64,000 nt of DNA from Candidatus Binatota bacterium (GTDB taxonomy: Bacteria > Desulfobacterota > Binatia > UBA1149). The DNA is taken from positions 1-64,000 of the forward strand of contig DUBO01000012.1 of assembly GCA_012960245.1 (NCBI GenBank), written 5' to 3'. Positions 26,313-35,512 of this stretch are shown here, one piece after another. Numbering within the stretch: the stretch's first letter is position 1; every line of letters starts with the position of its first letter. The notes below the pieces were generated by a model. It was not told the origin of the DNA and ran no database searches. It worked only from the letters and a program-made list of their open reading frames with translations. Position numbers and translations under genes: made by a program.

Positions 26313-27123
26313 GCTGCCCGAGGTCGAGGTGGTTCGTTCCAGCCTCGAACCACTACTGGTCGGGCGCAGGATCACTGGTGTGCAGTTGCGCTGCGCGTCG
26401 TTGCGGCGGCCGGTCGACCCGGCCTTGCCCCGCCTGCTGACCGGGCGCAGCATCACCGCCACCCGCCGGCGCAGCAAGTACCTGGTGCTCGACCTCGACC
26501 AGGGGCCTTCCTGCATACTGCACTTCGGTATGAGCGGCACCCTGATCCACAACCGCGGGGGCCTTGAGAGCCCGGCCAGGCACGACCACCTGTTGTTCGA
26601 ACTCGACGACGGCGCGGTGCTCAGTTTCAACGATCCCCGGCGCTTCGGCCTGGTGGTGATGGACGACTACGACAGCTGCTCGCTGTTCTCCGAGCTTGGC
26701 CCCGAACCCCTGCAGGCCGATCGCTTCACGGCCGCGTACCTGGCTGGCTTCAAGACGCGCAGCCGCAGGACCATCAAGGACGTACTTATGGATCAGCGCG
26801 TGGTGGCTGGCCTGGGGAACATCTACGTAAACGAAATACTCTTCGACTGCGGTGTGAGGCCGCGTCGGCGCATGCCGAGAGTGAGCCGGGCCGAGTGTGC
26901 GCTGCTGGTCGAGAGCAGCCGTCGTATACTCACCGAGGCCATAGAGCACCGCGGTTCAACGGTGTCGGATTTTCTCGACGGAATAGGTCGGCGAGGGGGG
27001 TACCAGTGGCGGCACCAGGTCTACGACAAGGTGGGGAAGCCCTGCGGCCACTGCGGCTCGGTGATCAAGCTCGTCAGCGTGGGCGGTCGGTCGAGTTTCT
27101 ACTGCCCGTCCTGCCAGCACTGA
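26305..27123 (+). CDS. mutM: Formamidopyrimidine-DNA glycosylase (Fpg/MutM)
   Basis: A 272-residue bifunctional glycosylase/AP lyase that removes 8-oxoguanine and formamidopyrimidines. The GTG start gives 'PELPEVEVVRSSLEPLLVGR' after Met removal, with the catalytic Pro1 and Glu2. The H2TH region is seen at 'DQRVVAGLGNIYVNEILFDCGVRP'. The C-terminal zinc finger is complete: C-x2-C and C-x2-C ('CGHCGSVIKL', 'FYCPSCQH'). It overlaps the end of rsmA by eight bases and is convergent with the dpp-type operon. Confidence 0.96.
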   Translation: MPELPEVEVVRSSLEPLLVGRRITGVQLRCASLRRPVDPALPRLLTGRSITATRRRSKYLVLDLDQGPSCILHFGMSGTLIHNRGGLESPARHDHLLFELDDGAVLSFNDPRRFGLVVMDDYDSCSLFSELGPEPLQADRFTAAYLAGFKTRSRRTIKDVLMDQRVVAGLGNIYVNEILFDCGVRPRRRMPRVSRAECALLVESSRRILTEAIEHRGSTVSDFLDGIGRRGGYQWRHQVYDKVGKPCGHCGSVIKLVSVGGRSSFYCPSCQH

Positions 27124-27143
27124 AGCGCGCGGCAGCCGCTCTC

Positions 27144-27971
27144 TCAGCCTGGAAAACGAACGTCGAGACGGTCGCGCAAGGCGTCACCCAGCGAGTTAAG
27201 TCCGAGTACCGTGAAGAGGATGGCCAGCCCCGGAAAAATGGTCAGGTGCGGTGCCACCAGCAGGAACGATCGTCCGTCGTTGAGCATTGAGCCCCAGGAC
27301 GGCGACGGCGCCTGCACGCCGAGGCCGAGAAAACTAAGAGATGATTCGGCCACGATAGCTCCCGCTACGCCAAAGCTCGCCTGGACCAGTAGCGGTGCCG
27401 CCAGCAGCGGCAGCAGGTGCCGGGTCACTACCCTGGCCGGACCCAGGCCCATGGCCTCGGCGGCGAGTACGTGTTCGCGACGGCGCAGGCTCAGCACCTC
27501 GCCGCGGGCCAGGCGGGCGTAACTCGTCCAGGCGGTGAGCCCCAGTGCCAGCACTACGTTGCCTGCCCCGGGACCCAGCACCGCAGCCAGGGCGATGGCC
27601 AGCAGCAGCCCCGGAAACGCCAGCAGCACGTCGACCAGGCGCATTATCAGAAAATCGACCGGGCCTCCCAGGTAGCCGGCCGCGCAGCCCAGCAGCACGC
27701 CCAGCACCAGCGACAACGTGACGGTGCCAAGTCCTATGCCCAGTGACACCCTCGCGCCGTAGAGCACACGGCTGAGTTGGTCGCGTCCCAGGCGGTCACG
27801 TCCCAGCGGGTGGTCGAGGGCGGGAGCGGCCAGGCCGTTCTCCAACGATTGGGCCGCGGGCGGCGAGGGGGCCAGCAGTGGCGCAAACAGAGCCCCGGCG
27901 GTGAGCAGCGACAGCACCAGCAGTCCCGGCAGCAGCGGCGTGCGTTTTCGTGCGCGGGGTGTGTCAGTCAT
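27144..27971 (-). CDS. Dipeptide/oligopeptide ABC transporter permease (DppC/OppC family)
   Basis: A 275-residue inner-membrane permease. An N-terminal membrane segment is followed by 'HPLGRDRLGRDQLSRVLYGARVSL', the typical DppC/OppC motif, and the BPD_transp_1 domain with the EAA-type loop 'YVLAAEAMGLGPARVVTRHLLP'-like sequence ('HVLAAEAMGLGPARVV'). I chose the ATG overlapping the end of the partner permease by eight bases; a GTG three codons earlier is possible. With the next two genes it forms a peptide-type importer, but no DppD/DppF ATPase is in the window. Confidence 0.93.
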   Translation of the reverse strand: MTDTPRARKRTPLLPGLLVLSLLTAGALFAPLLAPSPPAAQSLENGLAAPALDHPLGRDRLGRDQLSRVLYGARVSLGIGLGTVTLSLVLGVLLGCAAGYLGGPVDFLIMRLVDVLLAFPGLLLAIALAAVLGPGAGNVVLALGLTAWTSYARLARGEVLSLRRREHVLAAEAMGLGPARVVTRHLLPLLAAPLLVQASFGVAGAIVAESSLSFLGLGVQAPSPSWGSMLNDGRSFLLVAPHLTIFPGLAILFTVLGLNSLGDALRDRLDVRFPG

Positions 27972-28896
27972 CGTCGTCACCGTAGTTCACTCGCGGGTTG
28001 GCCCAGGCGTAGGCCAGGTCGGTGAGCAGGTTCACCAGCACGTAGGTGACAGCGATTACCAGCACGCAGCCCTGCACCACCGGGTAGTCGCGGCTGTAGA
28101 TCGCCTGCACCATGAGCCTGCCCAGCCCCGGCCAGGCGAATATCGTCTCGGTGATCACGGCGCCGGCCAGTAGACCACCCAGTTGCAGGCCCAGCACCGA
28201 GAGCAGTGGCGTGAGCGCGTTGGCCAGTACGTGGCGAAGCATGACCATGCTTTCACCGAGGCCCTTGGCCCTGGCGGTGCGCACGTAGTCTTCGCCCATG
28301 ACTTCGAGCAGGCTGCTGCGGGTCATCCTTACCAGCAGGCCGGCCATGGCCGTACCCAGGGTGAGGGCGGGCAGCACGAGGTGGGCCGCACCTCCCCTGC
28401 CCGACACCGGCAGCCAGCCGAGCTGTATCGAAAACAGCAGTACGAGCATGGGGCCCAGCCAGAAGTTGGGCACGGCAACTCCCAGCATACTGCCGGCCAG
28501 CGACAGGCGGTCGACCGCACCGCCGGCTTTCCACGCCGACAGCAGGCCCAACGGCAGGGCAATGGCTATCGAGATCAGCAGCGCGGCCAGGGCCAGCTCG
28601 GCGGTAGCCGGCGCGTGCAGGGCCACCAGTTCGGCCACCGGCTGATCACCCTGTATGGATCGGCCGAGGTCGCCGCGGGCCAGGCCGGACAGGAACGACA
28701 GGTACTGCTCCGACACGGGTCGGTCCAAGCCCAGGCGTCGCGACAGTGCTTCGCGGTCGGCCGCCTGGGCGTACTCGCCGAGCATTATGTCGACCGGGTC
28801 GCCGGGCATGGCGTGGGTCAGAAGAAACACTACGGTGGCGACCCCCAGTACGGTGGGTACGAGTACGGCCAGGCGCCTGCTCAGGTAGGGCAGCAT
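27964..28896 (-). CDS. Dipeptide/oligopeptide ABC transporter permease (DppB/OppB family)
   Basis: A 310-residue six-helix permease: 'MLPYLSRRLAVLVPTVLGVATVVFLL' and 'HAMPGDPVDIMLG' are the classic DppB N-terminus, followed by 'YLSFLSGLARGDLGRSI'. The EAA loop is 'DYVRTARAKGLGESMVMLRHVLANALTPLL'-like, split here as 'YVRTARAKGLGESMVMLRHV'. The family pairs with DppC to form the membrane channel for peptides, nickel or heme. It follows the binding-protein gene by 11 bases. Confidence 0.95.
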   Translation of the reverse strand: MLPYLSRRLAVLVPTVLGVATVVFLLTHAMPGDPVDIMLGEYAQAADREALSRRLGLDRPVSEQYLSFLSGLARGDLGRSIQGDQPVAELVALHAPATAELALAALLISIAIALPLGLLSAWKAGGAVDRLSLAGSMLGVAVPNFWLGPMLVLLFSIQLGWLPVSGRGGAAHLVLPALTLGTAMAGLLVRMTRSSLLEVMGEDYVRTARAKGLGESMVMLRHVLANALTPLLSVLGLQLGGLLAGAVITETIFAWPGLGRLMVQAIYSRDYPVVQGCVLVIAVTYVLVNLLTDLAYAWANPRVNYGDDDD

Positions 28897-28907
28897 ACGA
28901 CGGTAGT

Positions 28908-30545
28908 TTATCTCAAGGGCTCGCGCGCTGCGCGTCCTTCGGGGCTGCTGTCAACAGGCGGGGGTTTTTCCAGGAGCTCAGAGGAGGCCAGTCCCAGCAG
29001 GTCTCCGGATGGATGGGGGGTAAAGCCTTTGAGTCGTCGGCTGGTCACCACCACGTTCTCGGGCCACCACAGCGGGATAACCGGCAGCAGCGCGGCCAGT
29101 CTTTTCTGAACGCGCGCGTAGAGCCGGGCCCGCTGTTGGACCGTCTCGGTCAGCAGGGCCTTGTCGGTCAGTCGGTCCACGCGGCGGTCGGCAAACCGGC
29201 CACGGTTGGCTCCGAGGGGCGGTGTCATGCCGGAGTGAAACACGTTGCGCAGGATATCGGGGTCCGAGATTCCCACCCAGGCCAGCGAGTAGCTGTCGAA
29301 ATTGCCCTTCTTGATGTCCGAGTAGAACGTGCCCCACTCCCAGGACGAGAGTTCCAGTTCTACCCCCAGCGCTGACAGCTGGGCGGCTATGGCCTCGGCC
29401 AGGCGGCGACGGAGCTGCTGGGTAGTGGTCTTGTAATCCAGCGTCAGTCTCGTTCCGTCGGGGCCTCGCCGGGGATAGCCGGCGAGGTCGAGCAGGTGTC
29501 CGGCCCTGTCGGGCGCGTAAACGATCGCCGGGCCGCCGTCGTGGTGGGCCCAGTGCTGGGGTGGCAGCAGGCCGCTGGCCACCCGGGCTCGGCCCGCGAG
29601 CAGGTAGTCGACGATGGCCTGTCGGTCAATGGCCATGGCGATAGCCCTGCGCACACGCTTGTCGGCCAGGGCAGGGTGGTCGAGGTTGAGTCCGAGGTAT
29701 TGGAAACTGTTGGAGGGCGACCGCCTGATTTCGAGATGGTCGGCGTTCTCTTTGAGCCAGCTCACGGTGTCGGGGTCGAGCGCGTTCTGCACCAGGTCAA
29801 CCGAGCCGTGCTGCAGCTCGAGCGCGCGCATGGTCTCGTCGGGAATCACCCTGAACTCTATGCGCTCTATGGGTGGGTGCCCGTCGGCGTAGTCGGGGTG
29901 GGCTTCGAGCAGTACGCTGTCTCCGTGACGAACTTCGAGCAGGCGGTATGGACCAGCGCCTATCAACTGCTCGCTCGAGAGGTGGCGCTCAGCCGCCAGG
30001 TCGGACGGCAGCACGGCGAAGCTTGCCGCCTCCAGGAAAGCTGCGTCGGGTTGCGAGAGCTTGAACACGACCTCGTAGGGCCCCGTCTTTTCAATCGATT
30101 GCACCGAAGCGAGCATGGCCTTACGCGGCGACCCCAGGTCTGGATCCATCAGCGCCCGGTAACTGGCCACGACGTCGTCGGCGGTAACGGGTCGTCGGTC
30201 ATGAAAAACAAAGTCTGTACGTAACTCGAACCGCCACGTCAGCGGGTCGACCGCCTGCCAGTTTGAGGCCAGCCAGGCGACGGCCCGGCCACCGGCGTCG
30301 CGGCGAAGCAGCGAAGCAAACAACAGGCTGCCGATTCGCGAAGAGTGCGCATCGGTGGCCAGCCTCGGGTCGAGCTGGGTGGGCATGGCCTCCAGGGCCA
30401 CGGCCAGGGTGCCGGGCTGTCGTGGGGGGGCGTTGCAGCCTGGCAGGAGGAGGATGGCCGCCGAAAGGCTGATCAGCGCCAGGAAGACCCCCGTAATGGC
30501 CCGCCGGACCGGGGTTTCCGGCGCAGTGTATAGAATGCCTATCAT
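28908..30545 (-). CDS. Peptide/solute-binding lipoprotein (SBP_bac_5, DppA/OppA-like)
   Basis: A 545-residue extracytoplasmic binding protein. The N-terminus has a hydrophobic stretch ending 'AAILLLPGCNAPPRQPG', a lipobox with Cys36. The SBP family 5 fold is seen in 'LAVALEAMPTQLDPRLATDAHSS', 'LTWRFELRTDFVFHDRRPVTADDVVASY' (split), 'RSPSNSFQYLGLNLDHP' and 'RRAIAMAIDRQAIVD'. It delivers ligand to the DppB/DppC-like permeases encoded next; the ligand (peptide, metal complex or sugar) is not predictable. It is divergent from the MltD-like gene with only 50 bases between the starts. Confidence 0.93.
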   Translation of the reverse strand: MIGILYTAPETPVRRAITGVFLALISLSAAILLLPGCNAPPRQPGTLAVALEAMPTQLDPRLATDAHSSRIGSLLFASLLRRDAGGRAVAWLASNWQAVDPLTWRFELRTDFVFHDRRPVTADDVVASYRALMDPDLGSPRKAMLASVQSIEKTGPYEVVFKLSQPDAAFLEAASFAVLPSDLAAERHLSSEQLIGAGPYRLLEVRHGDSVLLEAHPDYADGHPPIERIEFRVIPDETMRALELQHGSVDLVQNALDPDTVSWLKENADHLEIRRSPSNSFQYLGLNLDHPALADKRVRRAIAMAIDRQAIVDYLLAGRARVASGLLPPQHWAHHDGGPAIVYAPDRAGHLLDLAGYPRRGPDGTRLTLDYKTTTQQLRRRLAEAIAAQLSALGVELELSSWEWGTFYSDIKKGNFDSYSLAWVGISDPDILRNVFHSGMTPPLGANRGRFADRRVDRLTDKALLTETVQQRARLYARVQKRLAALLPVIPLWWPENVVVTSRRLKGFTPHPSGDLLGLASSELLEKPPPVDSSPEGRAAREPLR

Positions 30546-30595
30546 CGCTCTGTTAGACTCATGAGTTTGGGCTCAGGGGCGGCGGAGGTAAGTAG

Positions 30596-32359
30596 ATGAT
30601 AGCAGTGGTGAATGAGTGGGCGGCCCGGGTCGCGGTGGGTTTCGCGTGTATCTTCCTCCTGGTGGGTCCTGCGGCGGCAGCTGGGACGGCCTCGCCCGGT
30701 TCTCCGAACGAACAGTTTCCCCTTTTTGACGAACTTGTTCCCAACGTCGAGTTCTGGACCGACGTGTTTGCTGTCTACAGCAGCAGCCAGGCTGTCTATC
30801 ACGATATGTACGACCTCGGATTGGTCTACAGGGTTGTTGATTTTGCTGACATTGTCGACGGCCGACTTTCCGCAGCTGCCAAGGACCGTGCTATCAGGGC
30901 GCGCCTGGGCGCCGAAAAGACTCGCATCGCTGCGATGCTCAAGTCCGTGGCTGCCGGCAGTCTCAAGAACGACGAGGAGAAAAGAATCGCTGGGCTGCTC
31001 ACCGAGCGAAGCGGTGGCGTTAAGTCGGGCCTGCGGCTTGCTGGCCAGTTTCGTTATCAACGGGGACTGGCCGACCGTCTTTGCGGTGCCCTCGGCCGAA
31101 AGGCCAGCTACGCCCCCGAGACCTCCAAGCTGCTCGCCAAACACGGGGTACCCGTTGACCTGCTGGCGCTGCCGCTGGTCGAATCGTCTTACGTCATCGC
31201 CGCGCGTTCTTACGCAGGGGCAGTGGGCATCTGGCAGTTCACCTGGGGCACCGGGCGTCGTTTCATGCACGTCGACCATACCTACGATGACAGGCGCGAC
31301 CCTATACGTTCTACCGAGGCCGCGGCACGCTACCTGCGCGAGAACTACGACCGGCTCGGATCCTGGCCGCTGGCCATCACTGCTTACAACCACGGCGCCG
31401 GTGGCGTGGCTTACGCGGTCAGAAAACTGGGTACCGAAGACCTCGGCAACATTGTCACCAATTATCGCAGCCGTCGTTTCGGCTTTGCCTCTCGCAATTT
31501 TTACTCTGAGTTCCTGGCCGCGCGCGACGTTGCCGCGAGGGTCGATGAGTTCTGCCCTGGTCTGCAGGTGCCCGAGTGGAACGTCAAGACCGTCGAGATG
31601 GATCACTACGTGGCCCTGTCGGAGCTGGCCAGCTGTGCGGGCGTGGACGAAGCGAGGCTGGTTGAACTCAACCCGGCACTGTCGCACGAAGTCATTCGCG
31701 GTCGCGCGTGGGTTCCTTCCGGCTACAAGCTCAACCTCCCGGCAGACAAGGCCGCCGCGTTCGGTACGTCATACGCGGCGCTGGCCGCGTCGAGCCTTCA
31801 CAGCGAGCAGCAATACTACCTTTCGAGTTACAGGGTAGGCAGGGGGCAGACGCTGTCGCAGCTGGCCCGCAGCTACAGGACCACGGTGCGGGAGTTGCAG
31901 CGCATCAACAACATCGTTAACCCGCGTTCACTCAGGTACGGGCAGCTGCTCAAAATCCCGGTTGCTGGCTCGCGATCGGCCAGCTCGCGATCGACCGGCC
32001 CGGCGGCGATTGCTTCGTCGCCATCGGCGGCCAGCAGCGGCCAGACGCGGCACCTCGTTCGCCGTGGCGAGACCCTCGATCGCCTGGCCCGCCGCTACGG
32101 CACCACGGTGGGTTACCTGCAGTACCTCAACGGTATTCGCGACCCGCGTTCGCTCAGGTATGGCACCTGGATACAGATTCGCCGCGGCGGTAGTGGCGCG
32201 ACTGCGAGCGCGGCCTCGATGGTTCACCAGGTGCGCAGCGGACAGACGCTATCGCAGATAGCCCGGATATACGGCACATCGGTGCCCGCGCTGCAGCGGC
32301 GCAACAGTATCTCCGACCCTCGTAAGCTCAGGCGGGGACAGGCGCTGCAGATACCCTGA
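30596..32359 (+). CDS. mltD: MltD-like membrane-bound lytic transglycosylase with three LysM domains
   Basis: A 587-residue exported enzyme that cleaves peptidoglycan glycan strands to 1,6-anhydro ends. A signal peptide (about 1-29, ending 'AAAAG') is followed by a helical region and the SLT domain, where Glu in 'LPLVESSYVIAARSYAGAVGIWQF' is the catalytic residue and 'LAITAYNHGAGGV' the substrate motif. Three LysM repeats follow ('YRVGRGQTLSQLARSYRTTV', 'HLVRRGETLDRLARRYGTTV', 'HQVRSGQTLSQIARIYGTSV'), separated by Ser/Ala-rich linkers. GGAGG precedes the ATG. No lipobox Cys is seen, unlike E. coli MltD. Confidence 0.92.
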   Translation: MIAVVNEWAARVAVGFACIFLLVGPAAAAGTASPGSPNEQFPLFDELVPNVEFWTDVFAVYSSSQAVYHDMYDLGLVYRVVDFADIVDGRLSAAAKDRAIRARLGAEKTRIAAMLKSVAAGSLKNDEEKRIAGLLTERSGGVKSGLRLAGQFRYQRGLADRLCGALGRKASYAPETSKLLAKHGVPVDLLALPLVESSYVIAARSYAGAVGIWQFTWGTGRRFMHVDHTYDDRRDPIRSTEAAARYLRENYDRLGSWPLAITAYNHGAGGVAYAVRKLGTEDLGNIVTNYRSRRFGFASRNFYSEFLAARDVAARVDEFCPGLQVPEWNVKTVEMDHYVALSELASCAGVDEARLVELNPALSHEVIRGRAWVPSGYKLNLPADKAAAFGTSYAALAASSLHSEQQYYLSSYRVGRGQTLSQLARSYRTTVRELQRINNIVNPRSLRYGQLLKIPVAGSRSASSRSTGPAAIASSPSAASSGQTRHLVRRGETLDRLARRYGTTVGYLQYLNGIRDPRSLRYGTWIQIRRGGSGATASAASMVHQVRSGQTLSQIARIYGTSVPALQRRNSISDPRKLRRGQALQIP

Positions 32360-32471
32360 GCGCTGCAATATCGGTCGCCGCGTCGGTGCGGGGGGCTCGA
32401 CTGGAAGGGGCGGGCTCTCCTGACTATGCTGGCCTCGACGCCGCCCGGTTATCGCGGACGGCGCTGTAGAA

Positions 32472-33302
32472 ATGGAACTGGCTTTTCTCCAATTGGCTGC
32501 TACGGCCTACCTGGCATCGGCGCTCGCGTTCGGTGCCCACGTGTTGTGGTCGGTCAAGCGCGCGGCTTCGGCTGGCCCCCTGTTGCTTGGCCTGGGCTTT
32601 ATTGTTCATGGCTTGTCGATTGCCTGGCGCACGGTTGATTCGGGATTGGTCACAATGGTGGGCTTCGCCGAGGGGCTGTCATTTTTTGCCTGGCTGGTGG
32701 CCGGTGCCTGGCTGGTGACACAACGCCGCTACAGCCTGTCAGTGATAGGAGCGGTGGTCAGTCCCCTGGCCTTTGCGCTCACGCTGGCCGCGGTCATCCT
32801 GTTTACCGGTGCGCGGGATGTGCCACCCGAGTTGATGGGCCCGTGGTTGCCGGTACACGTCTCGCTCGCGTTTCTCGGCAACGCCGTTTTCGCGCTGGCC
32901 TTTGCCGTCAGCGTTATCTACCTGGTGCAGGAGAACGCGCTCAAGTCGCACCGCACGGGCTCGGTGCTGAACCGCCTGCCGTCACTCGAACAGCTCGACA
33001 GGGTCAATTTTACCTGCCTGGCCTGGGGTTTTCCGCTGCTCACCCTGGGCATCATGACCGGCGGTCTATGGGCATCTGCCTACTCGGGGCAGTTCTGGTC
33101 GGGTGAACCCCGCGAAATATTTTCTACCGTGCTCTGGGTGCTCTACGCGGGCTTGTTGCAGCTGCGCTACACACGCGGGCTGCGCGGACGTCGGGCTTCT
33201 CTGGCCACCATTCTTGGCTTTGCCATACTGGTGTTCGCCTACCTTGCGGTCAACATACTTCCCCTGGCGGCGGGACGGCACGGTGGGGGCGTGCTTTCCT
33301 GA
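32472..33302 (+). CDS. hemX: CcsA/HemX-type cytochrome c assembly membrane protein
   Basis: A 276-residue protein with about eight membrane segments of the CcsA/CcmC/HemX family. 'WLPVHVSLAFLGNAVFALAF' contains a conserved periplasmic His, and 'LDRVNFTCLAWGFPLLTLGIMTGGLWA' with 'FWSGEPREIFSTVLWVLYA' matches the tryptophan-rich WWD-like region in reduced form. Directly upstream of hemA (9 bases), it corresponds to the HemX protein that in other bacteria influences HemA level or heme handling. A true role in cytochrome c maturation is possible; no ccmF or resB gene is nearby. Confidence 0.88.
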   Translation: MELAFLQLAATAYLASALAFGAHVLWSVKRAASAGPLLLGLGFIVHGLSIAWRTVDSGLVTMVGFAEGLSFFAWLVAGAWLVTQRRYSLSVIGAVVSPLAFALTLAAVILFTGARDVPPELMGPWLPVHVSLAFLGNAVFALAFAVSVIYLVQENALKSHRTGSVLNRLPSLEQLDRVNFTCLAWGFPLLTLGIMTGGLWASAYSGQFWSGEPREIFSTVLWVLYAGLLQLRYTRGLRGRRASLATILGFAILVFAYLAVNILPLAAGRHGGGVLS

Positions 33303-33311
33303 TACAGATCC

Positions 33312-34586
33312 ATGGCACGCGGACTCCTGGTCTACGGCATTAATCACCACAGCGCGCCGGTGGAATTACGCGAGCGCCTGAGCGTGCCCGAAGAGGCGCT
33401 GGCGGATCGCCTGGGCGAGCTGCTCGAGGTGCCGGGCGTAGAAGAAGCGGTCTTGTTATCGACCTGCAACCGGGTTGAGATGATAGCCTGCTGCGCGGGC
33501 GACGTTTCTCACGGTGAATTGCTGCGTAAGGCCCTGTTGGCCGACAGCGGGGTAGCTCCCGAGCTGGCCGCACCCCACGCTTACCAGCACACGGGCAGGG
33601 AGGCGGTGAGGCACCTGTTCCGGGTGGCCTCCAGCCTGGACTCCCTGGTGGTGGGCGAGCCGCAGATACTGGGACAGATGAAGGACCAGTACCTCCTGTC
33701 GCACGGCCACAGCAGCACGGGAGCGGTTCTCAACCGTTTGTTTCACAAGAGCTTTTCGGTGGCCAAGAGGGTTCGAAGCGAGACTGGCATCGCCTCCAAA
33801 TCGGTGTCCGTGGCCTCGGTAGCTGTAGACCTGGCGGGTAAAATTTTCGAAAACCTGGAGGGGCGCACGGCTCTACTGCTGGGCTTGGGCGAAATCGGCG
33901 AGGTCACGGCGCGGCAGTTGCTGTCGGCCGGCGTGGAACGCCTGCTGGTGGCCAACCGCACGCTTGAGACCGCGCTCGAGCTGGCTCGCGAACTTGACGG
34001 AACGGCTCTTCCACTCGAGCGCATGGCGGGCTACCTGCCCCTTGCCGACCTCGTCGTAGGATGCTCGGGCGGCGGGCAGCTCGTGATGGCGGCCGAGGTA
34101 TCAGCCGCACTAAAAGAGAGGCGGCACCGGCCGATGTTCTTCATTGATCTCGCTGTTCCCCGCAACTTTGACCCGGCGATCAACAACGTCGATGGCGCCT
34201 ATCTCTACGACGTGGACGATCTCGCTTCGGTGATCAACGAGAACAAGAGTTCGCGCCGTAGAGAAGCCACCGAGGGCGAGGTCATGGTTGAGCAGGAAGT
34301 CGACAGCTTCTGGCAGTGGTTCGAAGCCCTGGAACTCGTGCCCACCATCGTGGAGCTGCGCGAAAGCGTCGAAATCATCAGGGCCACCGAATTAACGCGC
34401 ACTCTCGACAAGATGTCTCTTGACGAGGAAAGCCGCGAGCGCGTGGACCAGATGACGCGCTCGATGATGAACAAGTTGCTGCACTCGCCCACTTCGGTGC
34501 TCAAGGAAGCAGGCGGCAGCAACGAGGAAACCGGGCTGCTCAGCGCGACCAGGCGGTTGTTCGGCCTGGGAGACCCGGAGAAGTGA
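33312..34586 (+). CDS. hemA: Glutamyl-tRNA reductase
   Basis: A 424-residue enzyme of the C5 tetrapyrrole pathway that reduces glutamyl-tRNA to glutamate-1-semialdehyde with NADPH. 'YGINHHSAPVELRERLSV' and 'LLSTCNRVEMIA' with the catalytic Cys mark the N-terminal domain; 'GEPQILGQMKDQY', 'LLLGLGEIGEVTARQL' (NADPH site) and 'FFIDLAVPRNFDP' follow, then the dimerisation helices. hemL is not in the window. It leads a hemA-hemC-cobA/hemD-hemB run with four-base overlaps. Confidence 0.97.
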   Translation: MARGLLVYGINHHSAPVELRERLSVPEEALADRLGELLEVPGVEEAVLLSTCNRVEMIACCAGDVSHGELLRKALLADSGVAPELAAPHAYQHTGREAVRHLFRVASSLDSLVVGEPQILGQMKDQYLLSHGHSSTGAVLNRLFHKSFSVAKRVRSETGIASKSVSVASVAVDLAGKIFENLEGRTALLLGLGEIGEVTARQLLSAGVERLLVANRTLETALELARELDGTALPLERMAGYLPLADLVVGCSGGGQLVMAAEVSAALKERRHRPMFFIDLAVPRNFDPAINNVDGAYLYDVDDLASVINENKSSRRREATEGEVMVEQEVDSFWQWFEALELVPTIVELRESVEIIRATELTRTLDKMSLDEESRERVDQMTRSMMNKLLHSPTSVLKEAGGSNEETGLLSATRRLFGLGDPEK

Positions 34587-35512
34587 AGCTGCGCCTGGGC
34601 ACGCGGGGCAGCGAGCTGGCACTGCTGCAGGCGGGCCTGGTCGCCGACCAGCTGCGCGGAAGCCACGAAGGCCTCGGGGTCGAGCTCGTGGAGGTCAGTA
34701 CCACCGGTGACAGGGTTCTCGACCGGCCGCTACGTGAGCTTGGCGGCAAGGGCTTGTTTGTCCGCGAGCTGGACCAGGCCCTGCTCGAGGGCCGCATCGA
34801 GTGCGCAGTGCACTCGGTGAAGGATATGCCCTCTGCGATCGAACCGGGGCTTGTGCTGGCCTCGGTACCAGCCAGGGAGAGCGCGGTCGACGTGCTGCTG
34901 ACCCGCGGTGCCCTTGGCCTGGACGAACTCGCCCGGGGCGCGACGGTGGGGACGACCAGCCCACGCCGTTCGGCGCTGCTCAAATCAAAGCGCCCGGACC
35001 TTGAGATCGTGTTTTTGCGCGGCAACCTGGGTACGCGTCTTGATCGCCTGAGAAACGCCGAGTTCGACGCGACCTTGCTTGCCGCCGCCGGACTCAAGCG
35101 CCTGGGCCTGGACCTGAGCGATCTATGTTGCACACCGCTGGACCCGAGGGAGTTCTGCCCGGCGCCGGGACAGGGCGCTCTCGGTGTCACCGTGCGGTCG
35201 GTCGACGGCGAGGTCAGGGGCCTGCTCGCCGCCATCAACGATCCCGACAGCTTCCAAGCCGTCGAGGCTGAGCGCGCGGTATCCCGGCGACTCGGCGCTA
35301 GTTGCTACTCGCCGGTGGCCGCCTGGGCGCGACACGAGGACGGTGTCCTGAAAGTGGAGGCTACGGTGGTGAGCCCCGACGGCAGCCTGGTACTCAACGA
35401 GGCGGCCCAGGGGGATCCTGGCCGCGCTGTGGCACTGGGGCTCGAGGTAGCCAACGGACTGCTGGCGCGGGGAGCGGCCGATATAATGGCCAGCGCGGAG
35501 GCGGGCGATTGA
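34583..35512 (+). CDS. hemC: Porphobilinogen deaminase (hydroxymethylbilane synthase)
   Basis: A 309-residue enzyme that assembles four porphobilinogens into hydroxymethylbilane. It starts at a GTG overlapping the hemA stop (GTGA). 'LRLGTRGSELALLQAGLVAD', 'DRPLRELGGKGLFVRELDQALLEGRI'-type sequence and 'HSVKDMPSAIEPGL' are family motifs, and 'RLGASCYSPVAAWA' holds the Cys that anchors the dipyrromethane cofactor. Length is normal. Confidence 0.97.
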   Translation: MKLRLGTRGSELALLQAGLVADQLRGSHEGLGVELVEVSTTGDRVLDRPLRELGGKGLFVRELDQALLEGRIECAVHSVKDMPSAIEPGLVLASVPARESAVDVLLTRGALGLDELARGATVGTTSPRRSALLKSKRPDLEIVFLRGNLGTRLDRLRNAEFDATLLAAAGLKRLGLDLSDLCCTPLDPREFCPAPGQGALGVTVRSVDGEVRGLLAAINDPDSFQAVEAERAVSRRLGASCYSPVAAWARHEDGVLKVEATVVSPDGSLVLNEAAQGDPGRAVALGLEVANGLLARGAADIMASAEAGD

